A stretch of 64,000 bases of DNA, from assembly GCA_963843085.1 (NCBI GenBank), contig CAWJJG010000001.1, positions 248,001-312,000 on the forward strand, in the 5' to 3' direction. A model generated the notes under the pieces. It had not been told where the DNA came from and ran no database searches. It saw only the letters and a list, made by a program, of their open reading frames with translations. Every line of letters begins with the position of its first letter. The first letter of the stretch is position 1. The translations under genes were made by a program, and so were the position numbers. This document shows positions 17,382 through 26,334 of this stretch, in pieces. Source of the stretch: DASUPK01 sp963843085 (GTDB lineage Bacteria; Actinomycetota; Thermoleophilia; Solirubrobacterales; 70-9).

Positions 17382-18368
17382 ATGGTTATCTCGAAGACCC
17401 CGCTACGCATGAGCTTCGTCGGAGGCGGCACTGACCTTCCCGCCTTCTACGAGAAGCACGGCGGCGCGGTGCTCTCGACCGCAATCGACAAGTGGGTCCG
17501 CGTCGGAGTCGCACCGCGCTTCGAGGGAGACGTCCGGGTGAGCTACTCCCGCACCGAGATCGTCGACAGCGCCACGGAACTCGAGCACGAACTGATCCGC
17601 GAGGCGATGCGGCGCACGGGCCTCTCGCGGGGAGTGGAGGTGATCACCCTCTCCGATCTCCCCTCACGCGGAACTGGTCTCGGCTCTTCGAGCACCGTCA
17701 CGGTGGGCGCCCTGATGGCCCTCTACGCCCATCAGGGGCTCCAGAAGTCGCCGCAGGACCTGGCGATGGAGGCCTGCCGGATCGAGCTCGACGTGCTGGG
17801 CAAGCCGATCGGCAAGCAGGATCAGTGGGCGGCCGCTCTGGGCGGGATGAACCTGATCGACTTCAGGAAGGACGGCAACGTGATCGCCGATCCAGTCATC
17901 GCCCCCGCCGAGGCGATGGCCGCCTTCCACCGGAGCCTGCTGCTGTTCTACACCGGCCAGCCCCGGCAAAGCGGCGACGAGGTGCTGGCCAAGCAGTCCA
18001 AGTCGGCGGCGGACGGCGACAATACGGAGCAAATGCTCGAGATGCGCGACCTCGCGTACCGCCTGCGTGACCTTCTTCACGAGGGGAATATTGAGGGCAT
18101 CGGCCGGGTATTGCACCGCAACTGGGAGCTCAAGCAGAGCTCGGCGCCCGGGACTTCGACAGCCGAGATCGACGGGCTCTACGCGAAGGCCCGAGAAGCC
18201 GGCGCCTGGGGAGGCAAGCTGCTGGGCGCGGGCGGAGGCGGCTTCTTCCTGATCTGCGCCCCGCCCGAATCCCATGTAGCGGTGCGCGGCGTCCTCTCCG
18301 ACTACCGGGAGATTCCCTTCCGCTTCGCTGCCCGCGGAACCCACCTGCTGCTCGTGGAGCACGACTGA
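17382..18368 (+). CDS. hddA: GHMP kinase, probable D-glycero-D-manno-heptose 7-phosphate kinase
   Basis: 328 residues from ATG 17382. N-terminal MVISKTPLRMSFVGGGTDLP is diagnostic of the HddA/GHMP sugar kinase group. The phosphate-binding loop is LPSRGTGLGSSSTVTVGALM and the C-terminal motif is GAWGGKLLGAGGGGFFLIC. It would phosphorylate the anomeric carbon of heptose 7-phosphate to the 1,7-bisphosphate. Overlaps gmhA by one base (TGATG) and is followed by gmhB, so three consecutive steps of the GDP-heptose route are coupled. The substrate assignment rests on this context. Confidence 0.88.
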   Translation: MVISKTPLRMSFVGGGTDLPAFYEKHGGAVLSTAIDKWVRVGVAPRFEGDVRVSYSRTEIVDSATELEHELIREAMRRTGLSRGVEVITLSDLPSRGTGLGSSSTVTVGALMALYAHQGLQKSPQDLAMEACRIELDVLGKPIGKQDQWAAALGGMNLIDFRKDGNVIADPVIAPAEAMAAFHRSLLLFYTGQPRQSGDEVLAKQSKSAADGDNTEQMLEMRDLAYRLRDLLHEGNIEGIGRVLHRNWELKQSSAPGTSTAEIDGLYAKAREAGAWGGKLLGAGGGGFFLICAPPESHVAVRGVLSDYREIPFRFAARGTHLLLVEHD

Positions 18369-18955
18369 TGGCGATCGACACCCATCTCCGGGACTACCTG
18401 GGGCGATTGATCTCGACCCTCGAGGCGCTGCCGATCGACGCCGTCGAGGATCTCAGCGAGCTGCTCTACAGGGCTTACACCGACGGCAAGCAGGTCTTCA
18501 TCCTCGGCAATGGGGGCTCGGCCTCGACCGCGAGCCACATGGCGGCGGACCTCGGCAAGAACACCATCGGCCCGAACATGCGCCGCTTCCGGATCATGAG
18601 CCTGAACGACAACATCCCGCTGATGACCGCGCTCTCCAACGATCTCGGATACGACAACATGTTTGCCGAGCAGCTACAGAACCTGATTCAGCCTGGCGAC
18701 GTGCTGATCGCCATCTCGGGGTCAGGGAACTCCCCCAACGTCGTTCGCGCAATCGAGTACGCGCAGAGCCAGAGCGCCGAGGTCGGCGCACTGCTCGGGT
18801 TCGACGGCGGACGGACCATGGAGCTGGCCGACCTGAGCGTGCTGGTCGGCTCGAGCGACTACGGCGTCGTCGAGGACGCCCACCTGATCATCAATCACAT
18901 CCTGGTCGAGTACTTCCGCAAGCGACTCGCCGAGGAGCAGCCCTGGAGCAGCTGA
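18368..18955 (+). CDS. gmhA: Sedoheptulose-7-phosphate isomerase (SIS domain)
   Basis: 195 residues. SIS fold with phosphate-binding FILGNGGSASTASHMAADLG, IAISGSGNSPNVVRAIEYA and the C-terminal VEDAHLIINHILVEYF. The pattern is that of GmhA, which isomerises sedoheptulose 7-phosphate to D-glycero-D-manno-heptose 7-phosphate, first step of ADP- or GDP-heptose synthesis. Usual length for the family. Its ATG overlaps the hddA stop and its own stop overlaps the proposed gmhB start. Confidence 0.93.
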   Translation: MAIDTHLRDYLGRLISTLEALPIDAVEDLSELLYRAYTDGKQVFILGNGGSASTASHMAADLGKNTIGPNMRRFRIMSLNDNIPLMTALSNDLGYDNMFAEQLQNLIQPGDVLIAISGSGNSPNVVRAIEYAQSQSAEVGALLGFDGGRTMELADLSVLVGSSDYGVVEDAHLIINHILVEYFRKRLAEEQPWSS

Positions 18956-19476
18956 GCCGAGCGGGCGCCCTGCTCGACCGGGACGGCACGATCAACGTAC
19001 AGCCCCGCGAGCACGAGTACGTGAGGCGAGTCGATGGTTTCGAGCTTCTGCCGGGCGCGGTGGAGGGGATCGCGCGGCTTGCGGAATGTGGCTTCACTCT
19101 CGCGGTGGTCTCCAATCAGCGTGGGATCGCGAGAGGCCTGGTCGACCGAGCGGTGCTCGCCGGGATCGAGGAGCGGCTTCAGGCCGCCTTGGAGCCGCTG
19201 GGGGCACGGATTGCCGGCTTCTATTACTGCCCCCATATGGACGAGGACGACTGCGACTGCCGCAAGCCGAAGCCCGGCATGCTGCTCGACGCGGCGCGAG
19301 AACTCGGCCTCGACCTGAACGCCTCGTGGATGATCGGCGACTCAGAGACCGACATCCAGGCCGGGGCGGCGGCCGGCTGCCGGACCGCGTATCTCGGAGA
19401 AGCGGGCGGGGCGGGCGCCACGCTGTCGGCGAGGTCGCTCGACGAAGCCGCCTCGGCCATCTGCGCGGCGGATTAG
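18952..19476 (+). CDS. gmhB: D-glycero-D-manno-heptose 1,7-bisphosphate phosphatase (HAD-IIIA)
   Basis: About 174 residues. The catalytic DxD lies in LLDRDGTINV near the N-terminus, followed by VVSNQRGIARG and a Cys/His zinc site (CPHMDEDDCDCRKPKPG) typical of GmhB, then MIGDSETDIQAGAAAGC. The first ordinary start codon in frame is GTG 19021, which would delete the catalytic aspartates, so translation must start upstream. The only candidate giving a normal N-terminus is CTG 18952, overlapping the gmhA stop; a lost base hiding a standard start is the alternative. Product: heptose 1-phosphate for guanylyl transfer. Confidence 0.88.
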   Translation: MSRAGALLDRDGTINVQPREHEYVRRVDGFELLPGAVEGIARLAECGFTLAVVSNQRGIARGLVDRAVLAGIEERLQAALEPLGARIAGFYYCPHMDEDDCDCRKPKPGMLLDAARELGLDLNASWMIGDSETDIQAGAAAGCRTAYLGEAGGAGATLSARSLDEAASAICAAD

Positions 19477-20405
19477 CTCGTCTCGGCCTCGAACTCGGCG
19501 ATCAGTGCCCGATAGGTTTCCGCGATCCCGTCCTCCAGCGTGATCTGAGCCTTCCAGCCCAGCTTCTCCGCCGCGGCCGAGGGATCCATGCGGGACCGCT
19601 CCAGCTCGCCCTCGCGGAGCGGCGCGAGCTCGGGCTCGCGGTCGATGCCGGAGGCCCCGGCGATCAGGTCGTAGATCTCCTGCACCGGGACCTCGCGGCC
19701 GGTGGAGATGTTGAAAACCCCGCGCGTGCCAACCGCCCGGATCAGCGCATCGGCGACGTCGGTGACGTGGACGTAGTCTCGGGTCGGCTTGCCGTGTCCG
19801 AAGAGGACCGCCCGCTCGCCCGACCAGAGCCTGTAGCTGATGATCGAGACCACACCGGCCTCGCCATGTGGGCTCTGGCGCGGCCCGTAGACGTTTCCCA
19901 GCCTGCAGACGGCATGCGGGATTCGGTCGGCATTCGCCCAGGTTTGCAGGTAGGCCTCCCCTGCCCATTTGGAGGCGCCGTACGGGGCGAGCGGCGCGGG
20001 CGGCTGCGACTCGTTGGTCGGGATGGGAGCCTCGTTCCCGTAGAGGGCGCCCCCGGTCGAGGTGAAGACGACCGGCGTGTGGTGCTCTCGGGCCACCTGC
20101 GCGACGTTCATGGTGCCCTTGACGTTCACGTCGAGGTCGAACCAGGGGTCGGTCACGGAAACGGTCACCATGGACTGCGCACCGAGGTGGAGGATGACCT
20201 CGGGCTTCACCTTCGCGGCGAGCTGCTTCAGGGCATCGAAGTCGACGATGCTGATCTCCTCGAAGTCGGCCTCGTCGGCGACGCGTTGGCGCTTTCCGGT
20301 GGTCAGATCGTCGACGACCGTGACGGAACAGCCGTCGCTGAGCAGTCGGTCGACCACATGCGAGCCGATGAAGCCCGCTCCTCCCGTAACGATGGCGCTT
20401 GGCAT
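19473..20405 (-). CDS. NAD-dependent epimerase/dehydratase (extended SDR, GalE-like)
   Basis: 310 residues. Rossmann GGAGFIGSHVVDRLL, DDLTTGKRQ typical of UDP-glucose 4-epimerase relatives, then STGGALYGNE and the catalytic YGASK. GNVYGPRQ and GKPTRDYVHVTDVADALIRA complete the substrate side. Converts a nucleotide sugar in the polysaccharide pathway; a UDP-hexose 4-epimerase is most likely by motif, but a heptose substrate cannot be excluded given the neighbours. Convergent with gmhB (4-base overlap) and divergent from the nucleotidyltransferase. Confidence 0.9.
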   Translation of the reverse strand: MPSAIVTGGAGFIGSHVVDRLLSDGCSVTVVDDLTTGKRQRVADEADFEEISIVDFDALKQLAAKVKPEVILHLGAQSMVTVSVTDPWFDLDVNVKGTMNVAQVAREHHTPVVFTSTGGALYGNEAPIPTNESQPPAPLAPYGASKWAGEAYLQTWANADRIPHAVCRLGNVYGPRQSPHGEAGVVSIISYRLWSGERAVLFGHGKPTRDYVHVTDVADALIRAVGTRGVFNISTGREVPVQEIYDLIAGASGIDREPELAPLREGELERSRMDPSAAAEKLGWKAQITLEDGIAETYRALIAEFEAETS

Positions 20406-20458
20406 CAGGTGGGCAACCTACAGCCGGGGGCGGCGTAGAGGATGACTAGGCTGCGCCG

Positions 20459-21163
20459 ATGGCCACTGTCACGCAAGCGATGGTGCTCGCCGCCGGCCGC
20501 GGCACGCGGCTCGGCCGGCTGGGTGAGCAGGTCGCAAAGGCGCTGGTCGAGATCGACGGCAGGCCTCTTCTGGCACAGCAGCTCGACTACCTGGCGGGAC
20601 AGGGGATGAAGCGGGTAGTGGTCAACGCCTCCCATCTCGCCGAGCAACTCGAGGAGTTCGCCAGCCGATACCGGGGACCGATCGAGCTCGAGATCGTCGT
20701 CGAAGACGAGCCGCTCGGCACGGCGGGCGGGGTCGTCAACGCCCTGCCCAGACTGTCGGGCGAGCCGCTGCTGGTCCTCTACGGCGACGTGGTCGTGCGC
20801 GAGGACCTGCGGCCAATGTCGGATCAGCACGAGCGCGAGCGGCCGGCTGCAACGCTCGCCGTCTACCAGGACGAGGGGGTCGAGGACAAGGGCATCGTCG
20901 AGACCGAGGGCTCCCGGGTGATCGGCTTCGTGGAAAAGGACCCAGATGTCACCAGCGGCTTGGTGAACGGCGGGATCTACGTCGTCGATCCGGCCTGGCT
21001 CGAGGACTACTCGGGCCGGTTGCCGCTCGACTTCGGCCACGACGTCTTCCCGGATGCCCTTGCCAACGGGGAGGATCTGCGCGCCTACGCTCTGGCGGAC
21101 CCAGTCCTCGACATTGGGACACCTCCCGACCTCGCCAAAGCGCGCGAGCGGCGCTCGGACTAG
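20459..21163 (+). CDS. hddC: Nucleotidyltransferase, candidate heptose-1-phosphate guanylyltransferase
   Basis: 234 residues. MVLAAGRGTRLGRLGEQVAK, EDEPLGTAGGVVNALPRLSG and metal-binding VLYGDVVVRED define the NTP-transferase fold. It is the nucleotidyltransferase closest to hddA-gmhA-gmhB, so I assign it tentatively as HddC (GDP-D-glycero-alpha-D-manno-heptose formation). The signature loop departs from the usual KP (AGRGTRL...VAKALVEIDG), as in HddC-like enzymes. The member at 15373 is the alternative; sequence alone does not settle it. Confidence 0.8.
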   Translation: MATVTQAMVLAAGRGTRLGRLGEQVAKALVEIDGRPLLAQQLDYLAGQGMKRVVVNASHLAEQLEEFASRYRGPIELEIVVEDEPLGTAGGVVNALPRLSGEPLLVLYGDVVVREDLRPMSDQHERERPAATLAVYQDEGVEDKGIVETEGSRVIGFVEKDPDVTSGLVNGGIYVVDPAWLEDYSGRLPLDFGHDVFPDALANGEDLRAYALADPVLDIGTPPDLAKARERRSD

Positions 21164-21834
21164 CCCGCGGCCTCGACTATTCCGAAGCCGGCGTCGAATC
21201 TGGGCTCTATCCCCTGCTCTTCGCAGAAGCGCATGTAACCGTCGGCCGCTCGCCAGCCGGAGCCGCCCGGGTGACAGTCGTCGACGTAGATCACGCCAGC
21301 GGGAACCAGGCGCGGATACAGCTTCCGCAGGCCGGCAAGGGTGGGCTCGGAGAGGTCGACGTCGATGAGCCCTACCGAAACATGGGACGGAAGGGAAGTC
21401 TGCGGAAATTGAGTTATGTCAGCCGCCACGACCTCGATATGCGAGTAGCCGAGATGCCGCGCCACGCGCTCCAGGGTCCGGCGGCTGTTGACGTCGAACG
21501 AGTGCCTGAAAGCCGAGGGGGTGCCGAGCCGCTCGTCGTCGGCGAATTGCTCGTCGACGAAACCCTCGAAGGTGTCGAGACAGAGGTAGCGTCGCTCCGA
21601 CCGCCAGATCTTGAGCAGCCGGTTTGCCTCGAGCGCGGTGCCCCCTCGGTAGCACCCTATCTCCACTACCGCCCCCGGCTCGTTACGCCGACGTGCCAAG
21701 GCGCGGAGCAGGATCGTGAGGCGCTCTGGCTCGAGCTCGGGACGGATCGGACGCAGCCGCATCAGCAACCTGACAGGGAGCCTTGTCCACATCACCTGCG
21801 CGAGCCTTTGCCGCTGAGGGATATCCGCCGGCAT
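21160..21834 (-). CDS. TylF/MycF-like class I O-methyltransferase
   Basis: 224 residues. SAM-binding GAVVEIGCYRGGTALEANRL, YLCLDTFEGF as in TylF-like sugar O-methyltransferases, acidic metal-ligand motifs LIDVDLSEPT and VIYVDDCHPGG, and a C-terminal RFDAGFGIVEA strand. Likely methylates a hydroxyl of a surface sugar. It overlaps the stop region of the nucleotidyltransferase by 4 bases on the opposite strand. Confidence 0.85.
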   Translation of the reverse strand: MPADIPQRQRLAQVMWTRLPVRLLMRLRPIRPELEPERLTILLRALARRRNEPGAVVEIGCYRGGTALEANRLLKIWRSERRYLCLDTFEGFVDEQFADDERLGTPSAFRHSFDVNSRRTLERVARHLGYSHIEVVAADITQFPQTSLPSHVSVGLIDVDLSEPTLAGLRKLYPRLVPAGVIYVDDCHPGGSGWRAADGYMRFCEEQGIEPRFDAGFGIVEAAG

Positions 21835-21895
21835 CCGATGACCCTATCCGAGCACCGGCGGCGATCGCTGAACCAGCCGCCCCAAACTGTCGGGC

Positions 21896-22885
21896 TCAGA
21901 CCACGTAGCTCTCTGTCGCGTACAACCCTGGCTCGGACTCGATCCACTTCATGGTGCACTGCAGGCCGTCGGAGAGTGAGGTGTCGGACTCCAACCGGTC
22001 AGCTCCCGCATGCGGGTCGGGTCCGAGACGAGGCGCACGACCTCGCTCTTCTCGGGACGAATCCGCACCTGCTCCTGGAGGACTCGAGCTCGCGGCCAAG
22101 CAACGAGCCGACGGCGTCGATCAGATCGGCGACCGAGACGTCATCCCCGGTGCCCAGTTGGAGCGTCTCGCCCACTCCTCCCTTTGCCTCGGCGGCCGCA
22201 ATGAACCCCGCCACCGTATCGGTGACGTAGGTGAGATCCCGCCGGGGCTCAAGAGAGCCGATCCGAACGGGGCCGCCGTTGAGCGCCTGGGTGATGATCG
22301 TGGGGATGACCGCTCGCGCCGACTGACGCGGTCCAAAGGTGTTGAACGGGCGCAGCACCGTCACCGGCACCTCGAATGAGCGCTGGAAGCTGAGCGCCAA
22401 TTGGTCGGCACCGATCTTGCTGGCCGCGTACGGCGAGTGGGCCGTCACGGGATGGGTCTCGGTGATCGGGAACTCTCTGCGTTACCGTAGACCTCTGAGG
22501 TCGAGGTGTGCACAACCCGGACTTCTGCGCTCCTGCACGCCTGTAGGACGTTCAGCGTTCCGAGGACATTGGTCTCGAAGTAGTCCCGAGGGTTGACGTA
22601 CGAGTAGGGGATCGCGATCACGGCGGCCAGATGAAAGACGACCTCGCACCCTTCGACCGCTGCGGCGGCCGATTCAGGGTCCCGGATGTCCCCCGCAACG
22701 ACCTCCACCCCGGAGAGCACTCGCGGGGCACCCAGGCGAGGGCTCCCCGGTCGTCTCGCGAGTTGTACCGCACCATCCGCCGAACATGTGCCCCCTCGCT
22801 GACCAGGGATTCCATCAGGTGACTCCCGATGAACCCCCCGGCTCCGGTGACGAGAACCCTGGCATTGGCAAGACCAGCTGCTCAC
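21896..22885 (-). pseudogene. NAD-dependent epimerase/dehydratase, disrupted by about five frame changes
   Basis: Reading leftward from GTG 22885, conserved SDR sequence is spread over all three frames: RVLVTGAGGFIGSHLMESLV; VEVVAGDIRDPESAAAAVEG and TSTSEVYGNAE; SPYAASKIGADQLALSFQRS and RPFNTFGPRQSARAVIP; RIRPEKSEVVRLVSDPTRMR; SEPGLYATESYVV to the stop at 21896. Every motif of a GDP-mannose-dehydratase-like SDR (GxxGxxG, YxxxK) is present in order, and total length is a multiple of three. Probably an intact gene with clustered sequence errors, but real decay cannot be excluded. Last gene of the leftward pheS-arg run. Confidence 0.75.
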
Positions 22886-22981
22886 GGCGCTAAAGCCTAT
22901 TGGGGAACCCGGCGCAGATTTGGAGTTCGCTACGCAATCCGAACTCGCTCAGTCCGACCGATCGAGACTCGCCGGCGGGAT

Positions 22982-24118
22982 TTAGCGATCACCGGACCGC
23001 CGAGCGAGGCGATCCGGCCCGAGCCGCGACCTGATCGCGGACGGGAGCCGGCGGCCGGCGCGGCGCAGGGCGTACCGGGCATGAGTGACATCGTGGCGCG
23101 GTGCGGGAATGCACGGGCGAAGGTCACATCGCTGACGCTCGGGCTTCGCTCGGCGAATCGGGCCTTGTAGCTCTCGTCGCCGAGCAGCAGGTCGAACTCG
23201 GTCGCCCTCTCCGCGAACGCCGCCTCGATCACCGCCGCCATCAGGATCAGGCCGGGGCGCGCCGCGGACCAGGCGGGGTCGAAGCCGCCGTTGTAATACG
23301 CGTAGCGCCCTCCTAGACGCCACCCGTACCAGCTCGCGACGGGGGCACCATCGAGCTCGAGGAACCAGAGCCGCAGCCACCCCCTTTCGAACGCCGCCGC
23401 GGCGAAGTCGGTGTGGAACGCGCGGGCCGCAGGACTGCGGAGCGAGGAGGCACCGCCGTGCCGGAGGTCGTGCAGATCGAACAGCGTTTCGATGTCGGTC
23501 GCGATCTGGTCCGGGCTGTCGGTCCGGCGGAGGCGCATCCCATGATCGCGCTCAGCCCTGCGCGTGAACCGACCAACCTGCTGGCGTAAGTTCGAGCTGC
23601 GGGTTGCCAGATACTCATCCCACCCGGAGTGCGACGAGAGGTCGATCATCGGCAGGGCGTCCTTCGTACGCTCGAGCCTCAGAAGCCTTCGGCCCGTCGC
23701 CTCCGCGAGCGCATCAACCCAGGGCTCCGTGAGGTCCACCTTCTCGAGTGCGAGCACGCTCCAGGGATGTCCCGCCTCGCCGAGCGCGATTCCGGCAGCT
23801 GCCGCGACCTCCGTCTCGTCGGCGACGCTGCAGGCAGGGTGAAAGCGATCGCCGAGATTCGAGCCCGCGATCCGGCAGGTTCGCGGACGTCCTGCCAGCG
23901 AGAGCGTCAGCGGCAGAACCCCGCTCAAGCCGGTCGCCCTCGGCGATGAGCGCCGCAACCAGCGGCTCCTGGCCCTCGCCGTAGTGGTCGAGCCAGCACC
24001 GAAACCACTCGGGGGTGATGAACGCGTTCCCTCGCAGCTCGGCGAGCCGGCGCCACTCGTCCTCGATCTCCCCGAGCTCCTCCCGTCTGGCGATGGTCCG
24101 CAGCACGGCGGGAGTCAC
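22982..24118 (-). CDS. CelD/BioF2-like GNAT acyltransferase, frameshifted
   Basis: The N-terminus (VLRTIARREELGEIEDEW ... NAFITPEWFRCWLDHYG) is in one frame from GTG 24118. The body (LPLTLSLAGRPRTCRIAG, DYxxx-type segment LATRSSNLRQQVGRFTRRAE, LWFLELDGAPVASWYGWRLG, YYNGGFDPAWSAARPGLILM) is in another after a +1 shift near 23935. A second shift near 23070 restores the first frame and a basic C-terminus ending at 22982; without it the frame runs to 22930. The fold is the FemAB/CelD acetyltransferase group, associated with polysaccharide acylation or cell-envelope modification. GTG overlaps the deacetylase stop. Confidence 0.75.
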
Positions 24119-24886
24119 CGGCGCAGCCTACGCACCAGGCGGGACGAGAGCACGCTGCGCACCGCCGGCGAGACCTTAAGGCGGAAACGGCGCAGATCAT
24201 CCTTCCGGTACACGCCGACCCGAGGCCAGCGGAGCGCGTCGCGAGGCCCGTACTCGAGTGCAGCCGCCGCGGCATATCCGGCATCCCGGGTGGCCTGGCG
24301 CACGCGTTCGTCATGGGCGCCATAGGGGTAGGCCAACCACTCGCACGGCGCGCCGATTTCGTGGCTGCACTCCTCCCTCGACGCGCTCAGCTCGGACTCG
24401 AGTTCGATGTCATCGGTCTCGGTCAGCAGAGGGTGGGTCCGGGTGTGCGAGGCGATCTCCCATCCCTCGGCTGCGAGCCCCCTCAGATCGTCCCAGGACA
24501 TGCAGGTCAACTCGCGCTCATATGGGCCGCCCACCCAGTGGTCGGTGCCCGGCCAGGCCATCGGAGGAGAAAGGCCAACGTAGCCCGTGGGCACGAAGAC
24601 CGTCGCGGGGATCCCGAGGTCGCGCAGGATCGGCAGGGCCCGCTCGCGCACCGGAGCTGAAGGCGTCGTCGAATGTGACGACCATGGCCTTGGCGGAAGC
24701 CTCTCCGCGGAACATCTGCCCGAATGTCGCGGGTCGGTAGCCCTTGCGCAGGAGATAGGTGAGCTGATTGCGAAAGCGCTCGGGGGTGACCGACAGATCG
24801 GCTGGCCAGTCGGGGCTGACCGCGTGGTAGCAGAGGACGAGTGGCGAGCCTGAGCGGCCTCTTCGGCCCTCGCCTCGCAAGGCCAC
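24115..24886 (-). CDS. Polysaccharide deacetylase (NodB domain), one frameshift
   Basis: GTG start at 24886, directly after the stop of the upstream gene. NodB motifs are intact: the TFDD metal/catalytic motif (VVTFDDAF), SHTRTHP with the two histidine ligands, and EWLAYPYGAHDERV. The frame breaks after FDDAFSS; removing one G of a GG pair near 24655 gives FDDAFSSVRERALPILRDLG, the expected sequence, and 257 codons. Likely de-N-acetylates a surface polysaccharide or peptidoglycan. No signal peptide is visible, so localisation is uncertain. Confidence 0.85.
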
Positions 24887-25150
24887 TCAGAGCCCGCCCG
24901 TACCGCCCGGAGTGGTCGCCCCGCCTGGGCTCGGCACCGATGTGCCGCCGTTGGTCTGGGTTGGCGTCGCCGAGGTCGTCGTCTGGCTGGTGGTGGTCTG
25001 GGGCTGGGTCCGACTCGTGCTCGACTGGATCGACTCGGTCGTCGTCGAGTTGGGCTTGTTGTCGTCCCCCGCCACGATGATCAGGCCGACGACGAGACCG
25101 ATGACGAGTGCGACCAGGATTCCGATGGTCCACCGGGCGCGATTGTTCAC
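24887..25150 (-). CDS. Small membrane-anchored Thr/Ser-rich protein
   Basis: About 87 residues from GTG 25150 (VNNRARWTIGILVALVIGLV...). One N-terminal membrane helix followed by an acidic turn (AGDDNK) and an extracytoplasmic tail of Thr, Ser, Gln and Pro ending in Gly/Pro repeats. Such tails are typical O-glycosylated stalks in this phylum. Immediately precedes the deacetylase. A longer reading from 25216 overlaps the corrected end of argD and is less likely. Confidence 0.6.
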   Translation of the reverse strand: MNNRARWTIGILVALVIGLVVGLIIVAGDDNKPNSTTTESIQSSTSRTQPQTTTSQTTTSATPTQTNGGTSVPSPGGATTPGGTGGL

Positions 25151-25160
25151 GCCGCCGATG

Positions 25161-26334
25161 CTAGCCCAGGGTTCGGCCGAGATTCTCAACGGCTTCGTCG
25201 ACCTCCGCCTCTCCAATCACGAGCGGCGGCAGAAAGCGCAGGGTATCGGTGCCGATCGCATTGACGATCAGACCCTCGGCGAGCAGGCGCGAGGCGGCCT
25301 CCTTCGCGTCGATCCCAGTCAGCCTGGCCCCGAGCATCAGGCCCCGGCCCCGTACCTCCGCGACGGCATCGATCGCCTCCAGGCCCTCGCCGAGCCTGCG
25401 CCCCGAGGTCCCTCACGCCTCGCAGCAGCTCCGGATCGTCGAGCACGCCGAAGGCGGCCAGCGACGCCGCGGCGACCAGCGGGCCCCCGGCGAACGTGGA
25501 GCCGTGATCCCCGCGCTCGAGCACGCCGGCCGTCCGAGGACTGGTCACACACGCTCCCACCGGCAGACCGCCGCCCAGCGCCTTCGCCGTGGTCATCACG
25601 TCCGGTCGCGCCGGCAGCTGCTCGTAGGCCCAGAGCGAGCCGGTGCGCCCCATCCCGGTCTGGATCTCGTCGAAGACGAGGAGCGCCCCCGTGACGTCAC
25701 AGAGCTCGCGGGCCGCGACGATCATCTCGTCGGGGATGACGTGGACGCCAGTCTCCCCCTGGATCGGCTCGAGCATGATCGCGGCGGTCCGGTCGCCGAC
25801 CGCGGCCCGGAGCGCATCAACGTTGTCGCGCGGCACGGCGGGGAATCCCGGCAGATACGGCGTGAAGCTCTCGTCCGTTGCGAGACCGGGCGTCGCGGAG
25901 AGTGAACCCATCGTGCGGCCGTGGAAGGCGCCCTCCAGCACGACGATCTCCGGCTTCGAGATGCCCCGACGGTGGGCGTGCTTGCGGACCACCTTGATCG
26001 CGCACTCGTTGGCCTCGGTGCCCGAGTTGCAGAGGAACGCCCTGCCGTCGAGGCTCGACTCGCAGAGCCGCTGAGCGAGGCGGACGCCTCCCTCGGTCAG
26101 GTAGAGATTGGAGGTGTGGGTGAGGGTGCCGACCTGCTCCCGCACGGCCTCGACCACATCGGGATGACAGTGGCCCACGGAGCAGACGGAGATTCCGGCG
26201 AGGAAGTCGAGGTACTCCTTGCCCTCGGAGTCCCAGACGCGCGCGCCCTCCCCGCGGACGAGCTCGACCGGCGCGCGGGGATAGGTCTGCATCACCCAGC
26301 GCGACTCCAGCTCCTGGAGATCGGCGAGCTTCAT
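25161..26334 (-). CDS. argD: Acetylornithine aminotransferase, one frameshift
   Basis: N-acetylornithine transaminase of arginine synthesis, PLP enzyme. Motifs: FLAGISVCSVGHCHPDVVEA, FLCNSGTEANECAIKVVRK, FHGRTMGSLSATPG, LLVFDEIQTGMGRTG, and the PLP lysine in TTAKALGGGLPVGA. After GVRDLG the frame is lost; removing one base from the C run at 25401-25404 gives GVRDLGRRLGEGLEAIDAVA and continues through RFLPPLVIGEAEVDEAVENL to a stop at 25161, 390 residues, normal for ArgD. The single-base repair at a homopolymer argues for a sequence error. ATG overlaps the argB stop. Confidence 0.92.

Noticed and set aside
25150..25216. Longer N-terminus for the small Thr-rich membrane protein (start 25216)
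   Set aside because: It would run into the corrected 3' end of argD, and the GTG at 25150 directly precedes the membrane helix.
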